Shown in pieces: positions 24,197 to 31,985 of a stretch of 37,751 nt of DNA. Origin of the DNA: JAKAGE01 sp964416665 (GTDB lineage: Bacteria > Patescibacteriota > Minisyncoccia > UBA6257 > 2-01-FULL-56-20). Below the pieces are notes generated by a model. It ran no database searches. It worked only from the letters and a program-made list of their open reading frames with translations, and was not told where the DNA came from. The DNA is taken from positions 1 to 37,751 of the forward strand of contig CAYQFA010000002.1 in NCBI GenBank assembly GCA_964416665.1, read 5' to 3'. Made by a program: the position numbers and the translations under genes. Every line of letters begins with the position of its first letter. Within the stretch, counting starts at the first letter, position 1.

Positions 24197-25231
24197 TTAT
24201 ATTGTATACCCGTCGCCCGATTCTTTGACAATCCCCCTTATGATAAGGAAGCTCAATGTCCGGTTGACGATTCGGGGTTCAAGTCTAGTCATTGTTACCA
24301 ATTTGTCAACATCGGCCACTGCCGAGATCTCCTTCAGGGCTTTTAAAATAAGGATTTCTTCGGGCGATCGCGCCACCGCTTGCGCCGCGATCTTTTCCTG
24401 CGTAACGATATCGTATGCCGCCTGCAGCTCGAACAGCGATGTGACAAGCTCCGCCCCTTGACGGATAAGCGCGTGCGACCCTTTGAAGTTCGCCGCGTTC
24501 ACGTTGCCGGGCACGACGAACAGGTCCCGGTTCTGCTCTACCGCATAGCGCGCGGTGGCGAGTGCACCGGATGATTCCGGCGCCTCCACAATGAGCGCGC
24601 CGCGGGAGATGCCGATGATGATCCTGTTGCGTTCGATGAACCGATAGCCGAACGGCTCTTCGCCGGGCGGATATTCGGAGATGAGCGCGCCGCCGCACGC
24701 GAGGATCTTTTGTGCGAGTGCCTCGTGCGTGTGCGGGTAGATGCGATCCAGCCCGCCGGCGAGGACGGCCACGGTGATGCCGTTGGCATCAAGACATCCT
24801 TCATGCGCGGCGGCGTCAATGCCGAAGGCGAGGCCGCTTGCGATCGTGAAACCGGCGTTCGTCAATTCGCGGGCGAAATCGTGCGTCGTTTTCTTTCCGT
24901 CTGCGGTCGCGCGCCGGGTTCCCACGATGGCGAGCGTAAGCGGATTCGCCGCGGACGCCGAAAGGCTGCCGCGGACATAGATGCCGAACGGGGGATGAGG
25001 GATGTGACGAAGTCGGTCGGGGTAGTTATCGTGCGGCGAGAGGAGGAGCCGGATGTCCGACTGCTCAAGCCGTGCGAATTCTCTTTCGGGATCGGGAAGG
25101 GGCACGCCTTCTTTCGTGAGCGTGTCGTAGGCAGCTTTCCAAGAGTCCGCCGCCGCGCGATATTTTTTGACGGTGCCATAATCCCCGTGGGCGGCGAGCG
25201 CGATGGCATGATAAAACAGTGTTTCTTCCAT
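24197..25231 (-). CDS. dprA: DNA processing protein DprA
   Basis: Binds incoming single-stranded DNA and loads RecA during natural transformation. The 344-residue protein has an N-terminal helical region, then the Rossmann core: AIVGTRRAT (about 100-108), SGLAFGIDAAAHEG (about 131-144), VLAGGLDRIYPHTH, ISEYPPG, FIERNRIIIGISRGALIVEA, ALATARYAVEQNRDLFVVPG. A C-terminal winged helix (about 280-344) ends the protein. With type IV pilus genes in the same window it fits competence. topA follows 16 bp downstream. Start ATG at 25231 is 4 nt past a plausible -10. Confidence 0.95.
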   Translation of the reverse strand: MEETLFYHAIALAAHGDYGTVKKYRAAADSWKAAYDTLTKEGVPLPDPEREFARLEQSDIRLLLSPHDNYPDRLRHIPHPPFGIYVRGSLSASAANPLTLAIVGTRRATADGKKTTHDFARELTNAGFTIASGLAFGIDAAAHEGCLDANGITVAVLAGGLDRIYPHTHEALAQKILACGGALISEYPPGEEPFGYRFIERNRIIIGISRGALIVEAPESSGALATARYAVEQNRDLFVVPGNVNAANFKGSHALIRQGAELVTSLFELQAAYDIVTQEKIAAQAVARSPEEILILKALKEISAVADVDKLVTMTRLEPRIVNRTLSFLIIRGIVKESGDGYTI

Positions 25232-25235
25232 AGTG

Positions 25236-25264
25236 ATTTTCTGAGCCTAACTGGATTTCGTCAA
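25236..25264 (-). promoter_or_regulatory. dprA-topA promoter
   Basis: Minus strand TTGACG (25259-25264), 17-bp spacer, GAAAAT (25236-25241); ATG follows after 4 nt. Leaderless architecture. Confidence 0.55.
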
Positions 25265-25308
25265 AAGGGGAAGCATCCTTTAATGATGATTTAATTTCCT
25301 TTTCCCTC

Positions 25309-25314
25309 TATAAT
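25309..25314 (+). promoter_or_regulatory. Candidate -10 box of the PilO-like gene
   Basis: A perfect TATAAT ends 9 nt before the ATG at 25324. No good -35 is visible. Confidence 0.5.
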
Positions 25315-25323
25315 GAAAGGGTA

Positions 25324-25857
25324 ATGACCAATAATCGGTTTACAAGGCAACTCTGGATGAGTTTCGGCATTATTGTCGTGTGCATCGCGCTCGCCGCAGG
25401 TGCGATCTATTACTTTGTGAACGATCTTTCCGCCCAGGCCGATGCGATCGTGGGCGACCGGGCGACGATCCAGGAGCAGACCGACTCCGTCACCGATCTC
25501 GCGAATCTTGAGCATGCCGTGCCTCAGGCCGCGCAATATCAATCGGCGATGAACCAGCTGCTCCCGGACCAATACGGCATTGTGACGTTCGAACAGTGGT
25601 TTTCCCAGCTGGGAGGAAAATATAACGTAACCGCAAACGCCGTGTTCCAGAGTTCGATCGTTTTGCCGCAGGGAACGACCGCGGGCACCGCCGGATTTTC
25701 CTTTGATGTCGAGGGGTCGCCCAGCAACATCGCAATTTTTTTGGACGCCATAAGTTCGAAATCATCTGGATTCCTCCTTACGTTGAGTTCTCTCGATTTT
25801 TCAAGCGACGGAACGAATGCAAAGGTCACGGGTCAGGGGACCATATTCTTCCGATAA
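25324..25857 (+). CDS. PilO-like type IV pilus alignment protein
   Basis: The 177-residue product has one N-terminal membrane helix (about 11-31), a short coiled-coil-like stretch (about 33-60: SAQADAIVGDRATIQEQTDSVTDL) and a C-terminal alpha-beta domain. This is the layout of PilO, which links the inner-membrane platform to the pilus machinery. The motif FEQWFSQLGGKYNV and a strand pair VEGSPSNIAIFLDAI fit the PilO ferredoxin-like fold. Sequence identity with PilO is low, so the call rests on architecture and the pilin and pilB genes nearby. The small membrane protein gene follows directly. Confidence 0.65.
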   Translation: MTNNRFTRQLWMSFGIIVVCIALAAGAIYYFVNDLSAQADAIVGDRATIQEQTDSVTDLANLEHAVPQAAQYQSAMNQLLPDQYGIVTFEQWFSQLGGKYNVTANAVFQSSIVLPQGTTAGTAGFSFDVEGSPSNIAIFLDAISSKSSGFLLTLSSLDFSSDGTNAKVTGQGTIFFR

Positions 25858-25858
25858 T

Positions 25859-26155
25859 ATGAAAAAGAAACTATTCTCGCACCCCGACGTTATCCTCGCC
25901 GTGCTCGCTCTCATCCTTTTTGGTGTCCTCGTTGCTTTCTATTTTTGGGCGACCGACGCGATCGTTACGCAAGTTCATCGTTCGCTTATTGCCGTCGCGC
26001 CGGAGAGCGCTTCTGGCTTTAATTTGAAAGGCGCGTCGGCGCTCGACCTCCGCGGCCTTTTAGGGCAGGCATCTTCCAGTCCGGCAAGCTCGACGCCGAC
26101 ATCCGTGATACCAACGCCGTCTTCGACAACACCAACTGTACCGGCGGTGCAGTGA
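25859..26155 (+). CDS. Small membrane protein, Ser/Thr/Pro-rich tail
   Basis: Not recognised. The 98-residue product has a basic N-terminus (MKKKLF), one membrane helix (about 11-30) and an exported tail ending in a Ser/Thr/Pro-rich segment (about 70-98), typical of a flexible surface linker. ATG at 25859 sits 1 nt after the PilO-like stop, so translation is probably coupled; the in-frame codons upstream belong to that gene's territory. It may be a pilus accessory protein in the position of PilP, but no PilP motif is visible. Confidence 0.6.
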   Translation: MKKKLFSHPDVILAVLALILFGVLVAFYFWATDAIVTQVHRSLIAVAPESASGFNLKGASALDLRGLLGQASSSPASSTPTSVIPTPSSTTPTVPAVQ

Positions 26156-26220
26156 CCGTCGGGCTATTGAAAAAATAACGCCGAGGTCGTATCATGAACC
26201 TTGCCCATGCCGCATTTTGA

Positions 26221-26292
26221 GCGCGATTAGCTCAGTGGTAGAGCGTCACATTGACATTGTGAAGGCCGGAGGTCCGATCCCTCCATCGCGCA
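26221..26292 (+). tRNA. tRNA-Val (GAC)
   Basis: Acceptor GCGCGAT/ATCGCGC, D-arm GCTC...GAGC, anticodon arm TCACA-TTGACAT-TGTGA with anticodon GAC, T-arm GGAGG-TCCGATC-CCTCC, discriminator A. CCA is not encoded. The left arm of palindrome delta-2 begins at its last acceptor base. Confidence 0.94.
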
Positions 26293-26369
26293 CACACAAG
26301 AAATGCTCCCTTACCGAAACCTGCTGCGAAGACGCAACGGTTTCAGTAAGGGAGCATTTCTTGTGTGTG
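26291..26369. repeat. Palindromic element delta-2 at tRNA-Val 3' end
   Basis: 31-bp arms (26291-26321, 26339-26369) with one mismatch. The core TGCTGCGAAGACGCAAC folds as TGCG-AAGA-CGCA. GC-rich inner and A/T-rich outer stem resembles a bidirectional terminator. Confidence 0.9.
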
Positions 26370-26452
26370 ATCACATCAGAATGGTACTTGCGGTTTGGGC
26401 GTTTGTGATGTAAAAAAGAAGGCAGAGCTTATTGCGATCATCGGCAAAGCGC

Positions 26453-26524
26453 GGGCATGTAGTTCAGTGGTAGAACGCTGTCCTGATAAGACAGAGGTCG
26501 AAGGTTCGATTCCTTCCATGCCCA
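26453..26524 (+). tRNA. tRNA-Ile (GAT)
   Basis: Acceptor GGGCATG/CATGCCC, D-arm GTTC...GAAC, anticodon arm CTGTC-CTGATAA-GACAG with anticodon GAT, T-arm GAAGG-TTCGATT-CCTTC, discriminator A. Palindrome delta-3 begins 6 nt downstream. Confidence 0.95.
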
Positions 26525-26530
26525 CACAAA

Positions 26531-26605
26531 AAATACAGAACGATCCCGTTCTTAAGACCTACTGCGAAGACGCAATGGTCTTGAGAACGGGATCGTTCTG
26601 TATTT
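26531..26605. repeat. Palindromic element delta-3 between tRNA-Ile and the RluA-type gene
   Basis: 29-bp arms (26531-26559, 26577-26605) with one T-G pair. The core TACTGCGAAGACGCAAT folds as TGCG-AAGA-CGCA. It ends 4 nt before the -10 box of the next gene. Confidence 0.9.
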
Positions 26606-26609
26606 GGGT

Positions 26610-26615
26610 TATAAT
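26610..26615 (+). promoter_or_regulatory. Candidate -10 box of the pseudouridine synthase gene
   Basis: TATAAT ends 6 nt before the ATG at 26622; its -35 position falls within the right arm of delta-3. Confidence 0.5.
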
Positions 26616-26621
26616 AGAGAT

Positions 26622-27335
26622 ATGGAAGGATCGCTTGTTCCCGAGATCATTTTTGAGAACGAAGAATTTCTGGTGGTGAACAAGCCGGCGGGTCTTATGG
26701 TGCACGGCGTTCGGGTAAGTGACAAGCGGCGCATTGACGAGAGGAAGGCGGCCGAACCGACGTTGGTTGATTGGCTCGTTGCGAACCGTCCGGAGGTGAG
26801 GACGGTCGGCGATGATCCGGTGCTTCGCCCCGGCATCGTCCACCGGCTTGATAAGGCGACGTCCGGGGTGATGGTCGTCGCGAAGACGCAGGCGGCTTTC
26901 GAATATCTCAAAAGATCGTTTCAGGAGCATCGGATGAAAAAGACCTATTTCGCGCTTGTGTTCGGAATGCCGGATCGTCCGCGCGGAACCATTGATGCTC
27001 CCATCGGGATGAAGAACGGTTCATTAAAAAGGAGTATCCATTCCTCGAAAATGGCGAAATCGGCGATAACGGAATACATGGTGGCAAAAAAAGAAGGCCA
27101 GTTTTCTTTATTGGAGATACATCCGAAGACCGGCCGTACCCACCAGATCCGCGTCCATTTGGCAAGCATCGGCCATCCCATCGTTGGGGACGTTTTATAC
27201 GGGAAAAAGGTCCAGCCCGCGTTTGCGCGGCGTTTGATGCTCCACGCCGCCTCGCTTGAATTTTCCAACAATATCGGGACTCATTTCGTGTTTGAAGCGC
27301 CCTTGCCGCATGATTTTACTTGTCCACAGGACTAA
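26622..27335 (+). CDS. RluA-family RNA pseudouridine synthase
   Basis: Isomerises specific uridines in rRNA or tRNA. The 237-residue protein has no S4 domain and starts directly with IIFENEEFLVVNKPAGLMVHG. The catalytic motif HRLDKATSGVMVVAK (about 75-89) contains the conserved aspartate, and GRTHQIRVHLASIGHPIVGD (about 172-191) is the second family signature. Substrate cannot be told from sequence; RluD, RluC or TruC-like roles are possible. An upstream in-frame TTG at 26604 lies inside palindrome delta-3 and before the -10, so ATG at 26622 is used. Confidence 0.9.
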   Translation: MEGSLVPEIIFENEEFLVVNKPAGLMVHGVRVSDKRRIDERKAAEPTLVDWLVANRPEVRTVGDDPVLRPGIVHRLDKATSGVMVVAKTQAAFEYLKRSFQEHRMKKTYFALVFGMPDRPRGTIDAPIGMKNGSLKRSIHSSKMAKSAITEYMVAKKEGQFSLLEIHPKTGRTHQIRVHLASIGHPIVGDVLYGKKVQPAFARRLMLHAASLEFSNNIGTHFVFEAPLPHDFTCPQD

Positions 27336-27419
27336 TTTCATGAAATACGGTATAGTTATCGCATGAGAACAAACGGAAAGGTCGAGCTTCTCTAGAATAA
27401 AACATATCAGCTAAAAAGA

Positions 27420-28043
27420 ATGAAGAACAATAAAAAGTCAAAAGGCTTCACCCTTATCGAATTGCTTGTCGTTATTGCGATCATCGCCATTTTGGCGGTC
27501 GTGGTCGTTTTGACCTTGAACCCCGCTGAACTTTTGCGTCAGGCAAGGGACTCAAACCGCATTTCCGACTTCGCGACGATAAAGAGCGCCATCTCGCTTT
27601 ATCAGGAGGATGTGTCGACGACGACAACGCTGTGCTCGCAGTCGACGACTTGTACGTACAACCTCTACTTCTCGGGGGCAACCAATACCGTGGCTACCGC
27701 GACTTTTGTGGGCCTTGCAAACTGGGGCTTTACGAATGAGACGGCGAATACGACGACCACCGCCGCCGCCGGCAGGGTTGTCACCGGCACCGGTTGGATT
27801 CCGATCAACCTGACTGCCATCAGCTCGGGAGCTCCGATCAGTTCTTGGCCGGTTGATCCGCTAAATAGCGGTGTCAACTTCTACATCTATGCGGCAACGT
27901 CAACTGCCCCGGCGACGTGGAAAGTCGCCACAAAGATGGAGAGCGTGAAGTATGGCTACAACGGTCCGAATGATGTTACAACGGGCGACGGCGGAAATAG
28001 TACAGGGACATACGAGCAGGGTTCGAACCTGACCGGTCTCTAG
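27420..28043 (+). CDS. Type IV pilin-like protein
   Basis: The 207-residue product has leader MKNNKKSKG, prepilin cleavage site before F10 in FTLIE, and the same helix and following segment (LNPAELLRQARDSNRISD) as the pilin at 16053. The body is rich in Thr/Ser with a cysteine pair at about residues 66 and 72, and the tail carries TTGDGG. It is followed by palindrome delta-4 and then pilB. The three pilin genes here look like paralogues that keep the N-terminus and tail but diverge in the exposed region. Confidence 0.9.
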   Translation: MKNNKKSKGFTLIELLVVIAIIAILAVVVVLTLNPAELLRQARDSNRISDFATIKSAISLYQEDVSTTTTLCSQSTTCTYNLYFSGATNTVATATFVGLANWGFTNETANTTTTAAAGRVVTGTGWIPINLTAISSGAPISSWPVDPLNSGVNFYIYAATSTAPATWKVATKMESVKYGYNGPNDVTTGDGGNSTGTYEQGSNLTGL

Positions 28044-28059
28044 GTTTCCTGGAACGTCA

Positions 28060-28138
28060 GTAACAACAAGACGCCCCTCCTTTGAAAATCTGCTGCGACG
28101 GCGCAACGGTTTCCAAGGGAGGGGCGTTTTGTTATTAC
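28060..28138. repeat. Palindromic element delta-4 after the pilin gene (imperfect)
   Basis: Arms of about 30 bp with several mismatches and a small indel surround the core TGCTGCGACGGCGCAAC (28091-28107), which folds as TGCG-ACGG-CGCA. The degraded stem contrasts with the perfect stems of other copies. Confidence 0.8.
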
Positions 28139-28174
28139 CGTCCCATTTTGTTATTATGAAAGCACGATAATCAC

Positions 28175-29890
28175 ATGAGACTTCCTCTTTCCGTTGACCA
28201 ACTCAAAAAACTTCTGATCGAACAGGAGCTTATCACTCCGGAGCGATTCGATGAGCTGTATCAGGAGGCCGAGCGCAAAAGCCAGAACATCATCGACGTT
28301 CTGATCTCCGAAAAGATCGTGGAGCGTGATTATTTGAGCGATCTTATCGCCAAGACGCTCGGCGTGCCACGCGCGGATTTCAGCCTTCATGGAATACAGA
28401 AAGAAGTGGTTCAGCTTTTGACCGAGGACATCGCGCGACAGCGGCAGGTGATCGTTTTTGATAAGGAGCCGGATGGAACGTACGACGTTGCGATGGTTGA
28501 CCCGTCCGATCTCGAAACCAGGGGATTTTTGGCTCAGCGATTGAACGGGAAAATAAAACCGTTCCTTGCTTCCTCGGAAGATCTTAATCGCGGATTTTCC
28601 GTCTACGGCTATGAGCTTGGTCAGGATTTCAAGAAGTTGATCAGCGATAACGTTCGGGCGTCGCTCATGAGCCAGTCGAAGAACGCGCAGGAAGCGGCGG
28701 CCGAACTTCCCATCGTCGGCATCGTGGACAACATCCTTTCCTACGCCCTCGCCTCGCGCGCTTCCGACATTCACATCGAGATTTTGGAGGAATCGACGTT
28801 CATCCGTTATCGCATCGACGGCATCCTCTACCAGATTATGGACATTACGAAAGCGGTGCATCCAGGCATCGTGGCGCGCCTTAAACTGCTTGCCGGTCTC
28901 AAACTTGACGAGCATTTCGCGCCGCAGGACGGCCGTTTTCGCTACCAATTGGGCAACCAGCAGATCGACGTGCGCGTTTCCACCATGCCGACGTTCTATG
29001 GCGAAAAAGTGGAAATGCGCTTGCTTGAATCCTCGCAGAAGCCGCTTTCGCTCGAAGAGCTTGGCATGTCGCCGGAGCTCGCGAAGCTTGTCATGGACAA
29101 CCTTAAGAAATCCTATGGCATGTTCATATCGTGCGGCCCGACCGGTTCCGGAAAGACCACGACGCTCTACGCGCTTATGAACATATTGAACCGTCCGGAG
29201 GTCAATGTGACGACCGTCGAAGACCCGATCGAATACAATATGCGCTATGTGAACCAGACGCAGATCAATACTCAGGCCGGCGTCACTTTCGCCTCTGGGC
29301 TCCGTGCGCTCTTACGCCAGGATCCCAACGTCATCATGGTCGGTGAGATCCGCGATGCCGAGACCGCCGAGATCGCCACGCAGGCAGCGCTCACCGGGCA
29401 CCTGTTGCTTTCTTCGCTTCACACGAACGACGCGCCGACGGCGATCCCGCGTTTTTTCGATCTCAAAATACCGCCGTTCCTTGTGAGCTCGGTGCTCAAC
29501 GTGGTGCTTGCCCAGCGTCTCGTCCGAAAGATATGTCCGCTTTGCATCTATTCCTATGAGGCCGATCCTTCGATCGTCGCGACACTTAATGTCCAGTTGA
29601 AAGAGAATGGTCTTGATCCGGCGGAGGTGCATATACCGACGACGCTTTATCATGGAAAGGGGTGTTCCTCGTGTGGCATGACCGGCTATCGTGGCAGGCT
29701 CGCTATCTATGAGGCGCTTGAGGTGGACGAAAAAATGAAGGCGCTTATCGTGAATCCTGAATTCGATCTGGCTGCGGTGCGTGCCCATGCGCGCGAGTTG
29801 GGAATGAAGACGATGTTCGAGGACGGATTGCAGAAAACGCAGGTCGCGCTGACAACGCTCGAAGAAGTGCTTCGCGTGATCAGGGAATAG
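28175..29890 (+). CDS. pilB: Type IV pilus assembly ATPase PilB (GspE/T2SE family)
   Basis: Hexameric cytosolic motor for pilus extension. The 571-residue protein has an N-terminal MshEN-type domain (about 1-150), then the ATPase core: Walker A GPTGSGKT (321-328), TVEDPIEY (349-356), Walker B region LRQDPNVIMVGEIRDAETAE (about 383-402), HLLLSSLHTNDAPTA. A zinc-binding tetracysteine unit (CPLC and CSSC, about 451-500) is typical of PilB and GspE. It follows a pilin gene and delta-4. No pilC or pilT is in the window. A GATAAT box lies 3 nt before the ATG. Confidence 0.94.
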   Translation: MRLPLSVDQLKKLLIEQELITPERFDELYQEAERKSQNIIDVLISEKIVERDYLSDLIAKTLGVPRADFSLHGIQKEVVQLLTEDIARQRQVIVFDKEPDGTYDVAMVDPSDLETRGFLAQRLNGKIKPFLASSEDLNRGFSVYGYELGQDFKKLISDNVRASLMSQSKNAQEAAAELPIVGIVDNILSYALASRASDIHIEILEESTFIRYRIDGILYQIMDITKAVHPGIVARLKLLAGLKLDEHFAPQDGRFRYQLGNQQIDVRVSTMPTFYGEKVEMRLLESSQKPLSLEELGMSPELAKLVMDNLKKSYGMFISCGPTGSGKTTTLYALMNILNRPEVNVTTVEDPIEYNMRYVNQTQINTQAGVTFASGLRALLRQDPNVIMVGEIRDAETAEIATQAALTGHLLLSSLHTNDAPTAIPRFFDLKIPPFLVSSVLNVVLAQRLVRKICPLCIYSYEADPSIVATLNVQLKENGLDPAEVHIPTTLYHGKGCSSCGMTGYRGRLAIYEALEVDEKMKALIVNPEFDLAAVRAHARELGMKTMFEDGLQKTQVALTTLEEVLRVIRE

Positions 29891-29923
29891 CCCTAACTTT
29901 ATTAAAAAATCATTAAAAGCGGT

Positions 29924-29951
29924 TTGACTTCTCGATTGAGAGCGGTAAGAT
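29924..29951 (+). promoter_or_regulatory. Promoter of a possible small RNA
   Basis: TTGACT (29924-29929), 16-bp spacer, TAAGAT (29946-29951). No open reading frame follows before a T-tailed terminator at 30010-30042. Confidence 0.55.
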
Positions 29952-29957
29952 TCTTAG

Positions 29958-30042
29958 CGAGGACGGAGTTCTGCACAAACCGCGGAACTAAAAAATTCTG
30001 TGTGTCAGATAAACAGCCACCACAATGGCTGTTTATTTTTTT
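29958..30042 (+). ncRNA. Candidate small non-coding RNA
   Basis: A stretch of about 85 nt between a sigma-70-like promoter and a strong intrinsic terminator has no credible ORF. It can form GTTC...GAAC around TGCACAAACCGCG near its 5' half and ends in the 10-bp terminator hairpin plus T7. It matches no RNA family I recognise. Expression is inferred from the signals only. Confidence 0.45.
30010..30042 (+). terminator. Intrinsic terminator
   Basis: TAAACAGCCA pairs with TGGCTGTTTA around a 6-nt loop, followed by seven T residues. Ends the candidate small RNA. Confidence 0.8.
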
Positions 30043-30091
30043 AACATAAATTTAATGGTCGGCGCGCTATGGTTTTCATGCTCGGGCATAT

Positions 30092-30163
30092 GGGGCCATA
30101 GTTCATGGGGTAGAACGCTGTCCTCGACACACAGAAAACCGAGTTCGAGCCTCGGTGGCTCCA
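30092..30163 (+). tRNA. Atypical tRNA (anticodon CGA by position, no long variable arm)
   Basis: Acceptor GGGGCCA/TGGCTCC, D-arm GTTC...GAAC and T-arm CCGAG-TTCGAGC-CTCGG are sound. The anticodon arm CTGTC-CTCGACA-CACAG has a C-C mismatch next to the loop and an unusual C37. The positional anticodon CGA would be serine, but the variable loop is only 4 nt, unlike tRNA-Ser. The D-arm and 5' half of the anticodon arm match the tRNA-Ile at 26453. It may be a diverged or decaying gene. Confidence 0.65.
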
Positions 30164-30191
30164 CCCCGAGCGCAGATGGTAGAATAATGAC

Positions 30192-31940
30192 ATGGTTCAA
30201 GGTTCTGTCCCGTCCAATCAGGAGATAGCCGAGGTGCTTCGCCAGATAGCGGAGTATCTTGAAATGCAAAAGGTGCTTTTCAAGCCGCGGGCGTATCAGA
30301 AAGTTGCGCAGACGGTCGGGTCGCTCGAGGAGGATGTCGCGGAAATTTATAAGCGCGGCGGAACGAAAGCGCTTATGGAAATTCCCGGCGTCGGTACCGG
30401 CATCGCTCTCAAAATCGAGGAGTTCTTGAAGACCGGACGCATCAAGGAATATGAGACGATGAGAAAAGAGATGCCGGTGCGGCTCGACGAGCTTTCGCGT
30501 ATTGAGGGTCTGGGGCCAAAATCGATACAGAAGTTATATAAGAAGCTTGGCGTTCGGAATTTGAAAGAACTTGAGGCTGCGGCGAAGGCGGGGAAGATAG
30601 CGTCGCTTGAAGGGTTCGGTAAAAAGAGCGAAGAAAAGATACTGAAGGGGATCGGGTTTGCCGAGGACGCGGGCAAGCGATTCATCCTCGGCTACACCAT
30701 GCCGCAGATCGAAACAGTGGTCGCGCGCCTGAAGAAGGTTTCCGGCGTTGTTGCGGTCACGGTCGCCGGTTCCGCACGGCGGCGGAAAGAGACGATCGGC
30801 GACGTGGATCTGCTTGTGGTGGCGAACAATCCTAAAGCAGTGATGGATTATTTCGTGGCGATGCCTGAGGTGCTGGCGGTTTCGGCCCATGGCGCGACAA
30901 AATCATCCGTTAAAGTTCGGCCGGGCATCAACATCGATCTGCGCGTGGTGCCGAAAGCATCGTACGGCGCGGCGTTGAATTATTTCACCGGTTCGAAAGC
31001 GCACAATGTGGCGTTGCGCCAGTTGGCGATGAAGCGCGGGTGGAAACTGAACGAGTACGGATTATTCTCTGTCGGTGCGGGCGGGAAAGAAAAGATGATT
31101 GCCGGGGCGACCGAAGGTGAGGTTTACAAGGCGCTTGGCATGGACTATATCGAACCGGAATTGCGCGAGGACACCGGCGAGATCCCGGCGGCGCAGAGAC
31201 ACGCCTTGCCAAAACTTATCGAGTACGGCGCTTTGCTTGGCGATCTCCAGACGCAGACCGACTGGACCGACGGCGAGGCGTCCATCGAGGCGATGGCAAA
31301 GGCTGCCATTGCCGCCGGATTGAAATATATCGTCATTACCGATCACACCAAGCGCCTTGCGATGACCCACGGGCTCGACGAGAAGCGCATTCTCCAGCAA
31401 ATGGCGGAGATCGACCGTCTCAATAAAAAGTTCGTGGGAAAGGTGAAAATTTTGAAAGGCAGTGAGTGCGACATTTTGAAAGACGGCTCGCTTGACCTGC
31501 CCGATGCGATCCTTGCAAAGCTCGACGTCGTTGGTGTTTCAGTGCATTCACACTTCAATCTTACGCGCGCCGATCAGACCGCGCGGGTAAAACGTGCGAT
31601 GGCAAATCCGAACGCGGATATTCTTTTCCATCCGACAGGGCGGATCATCAACCGCCGGCCGCCGATCGAGCTTGATATGGATGAGATCATCACGTTCGCG
31701 AAAAAGACCGGCACGATCCTGGAGGTGAACGCGCTTCCCGAACGGTCGGACTTAAAGGATGAATATATCCGCGCCGCGCTCGCCGCCGGCGCGAAGATTT
31801 CCATAGATTCCGATGCGCATGCCACGAGTCATTTCCAATTGCTCGACAATGGCATCGCGCAGGCGCGCCGCGGCTGGGCGACAAAGAGCGATGTGATCAA
31901 TGCGTGGCCGGTTGAGAAGATGTTGAAGAGTCTGAAATAG
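30192..31940 (+). CDS. polX: PolX-type DNA polymerase with PHP domain
   Basis: Family X repair polymerase fused to a PHP phosphoesterase (usually a 3'-5' exonuclease). The 582-residue protein has an N-terminal helix-hairpin-helix region (PGVGTGIALKIEEFL, EGLGPKSIQKLYKKLG), the nucleotidyltransferase motif GSARRRKETIGDVDLLV with the metal aspartates, INIDLRVV, and a PHP domain (about 340-575). The first PHP motif is D351-L-Q-T-Q-T: both expected histidines of the H-x-H pair are Gln (353, 355). Later motifs (ITDHT, HSHFN, FHPTGR, DSDAHAT) are intact, so nuclease activity may be altered. It is followed by the DGR promoter. Confidence 0.93.
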   Translation: MVQGSVPSNQEIAEVLRQIAEYLEMQKVLFKPRAYQKVAQTVGSLEEDVAEIYKRGGTKALMEIPGVGTGIALKIEEFLKTGRIKEYETMRKEMPVRLDELSRIEGLGPKSIQKLYKKLGVRNLKELEAAAKAGKIASLEGFGKKSEEKILKGIGFAEDAGKRFILGYTMPQIETVVARLKKVSGVVAVTVAGSARRRKETIGDVDLLVVANNPKAVMDYFVAMPEVLAVSAHGATKSSVKVRPGINIDLRVVPKASYGAALNYFTGSKAHNVALRQLAMKRGWKLNEYGLFSVGAGGKEKMIAGATEGEVYKALGMDYIEPELREDTGEIPAAQRHALPKLIEYGALLGDLQTQTDWTDGEASIEAMAKAAIAAGLKYIVITDHTKRLAMTHGLDEKRILQQMAEIDRLNKKFVGKVKILKGSECDILKDGSLDLPDAILAKLDVVGVSVHSHFNLTRADQTARVKRAMANPNADILFHPTGRIINRRPPIELDMDEIITFAKKTGTILEVNALPERSDLKDEYIRAALAAGAKISIDSDAHATSHFQLLDNGIAQARRGWATKSDVINAWPVEKMLKSLK

Positions 31941-31956
31941 TGGTTTCACCGCGGAT

Positions 31957-31985
31957 TTGACACATTAACAAATATGTGGTAGAAT
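31957..31985 (+). promoter_or_regulatory. DGR promoter (variable protein gene)
   Basis: Consensus TTGACA (31957-31962) and TAGAAT (31980-31985) with 17-bp spacing, the best promoter in the window. A leader of about 145 nt follows, ending in GAGGAGG (32125-32131). Both the leader length and strong Shine-Dalgarno contrast with the leaderless genes around it. Confidence 0.75.
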
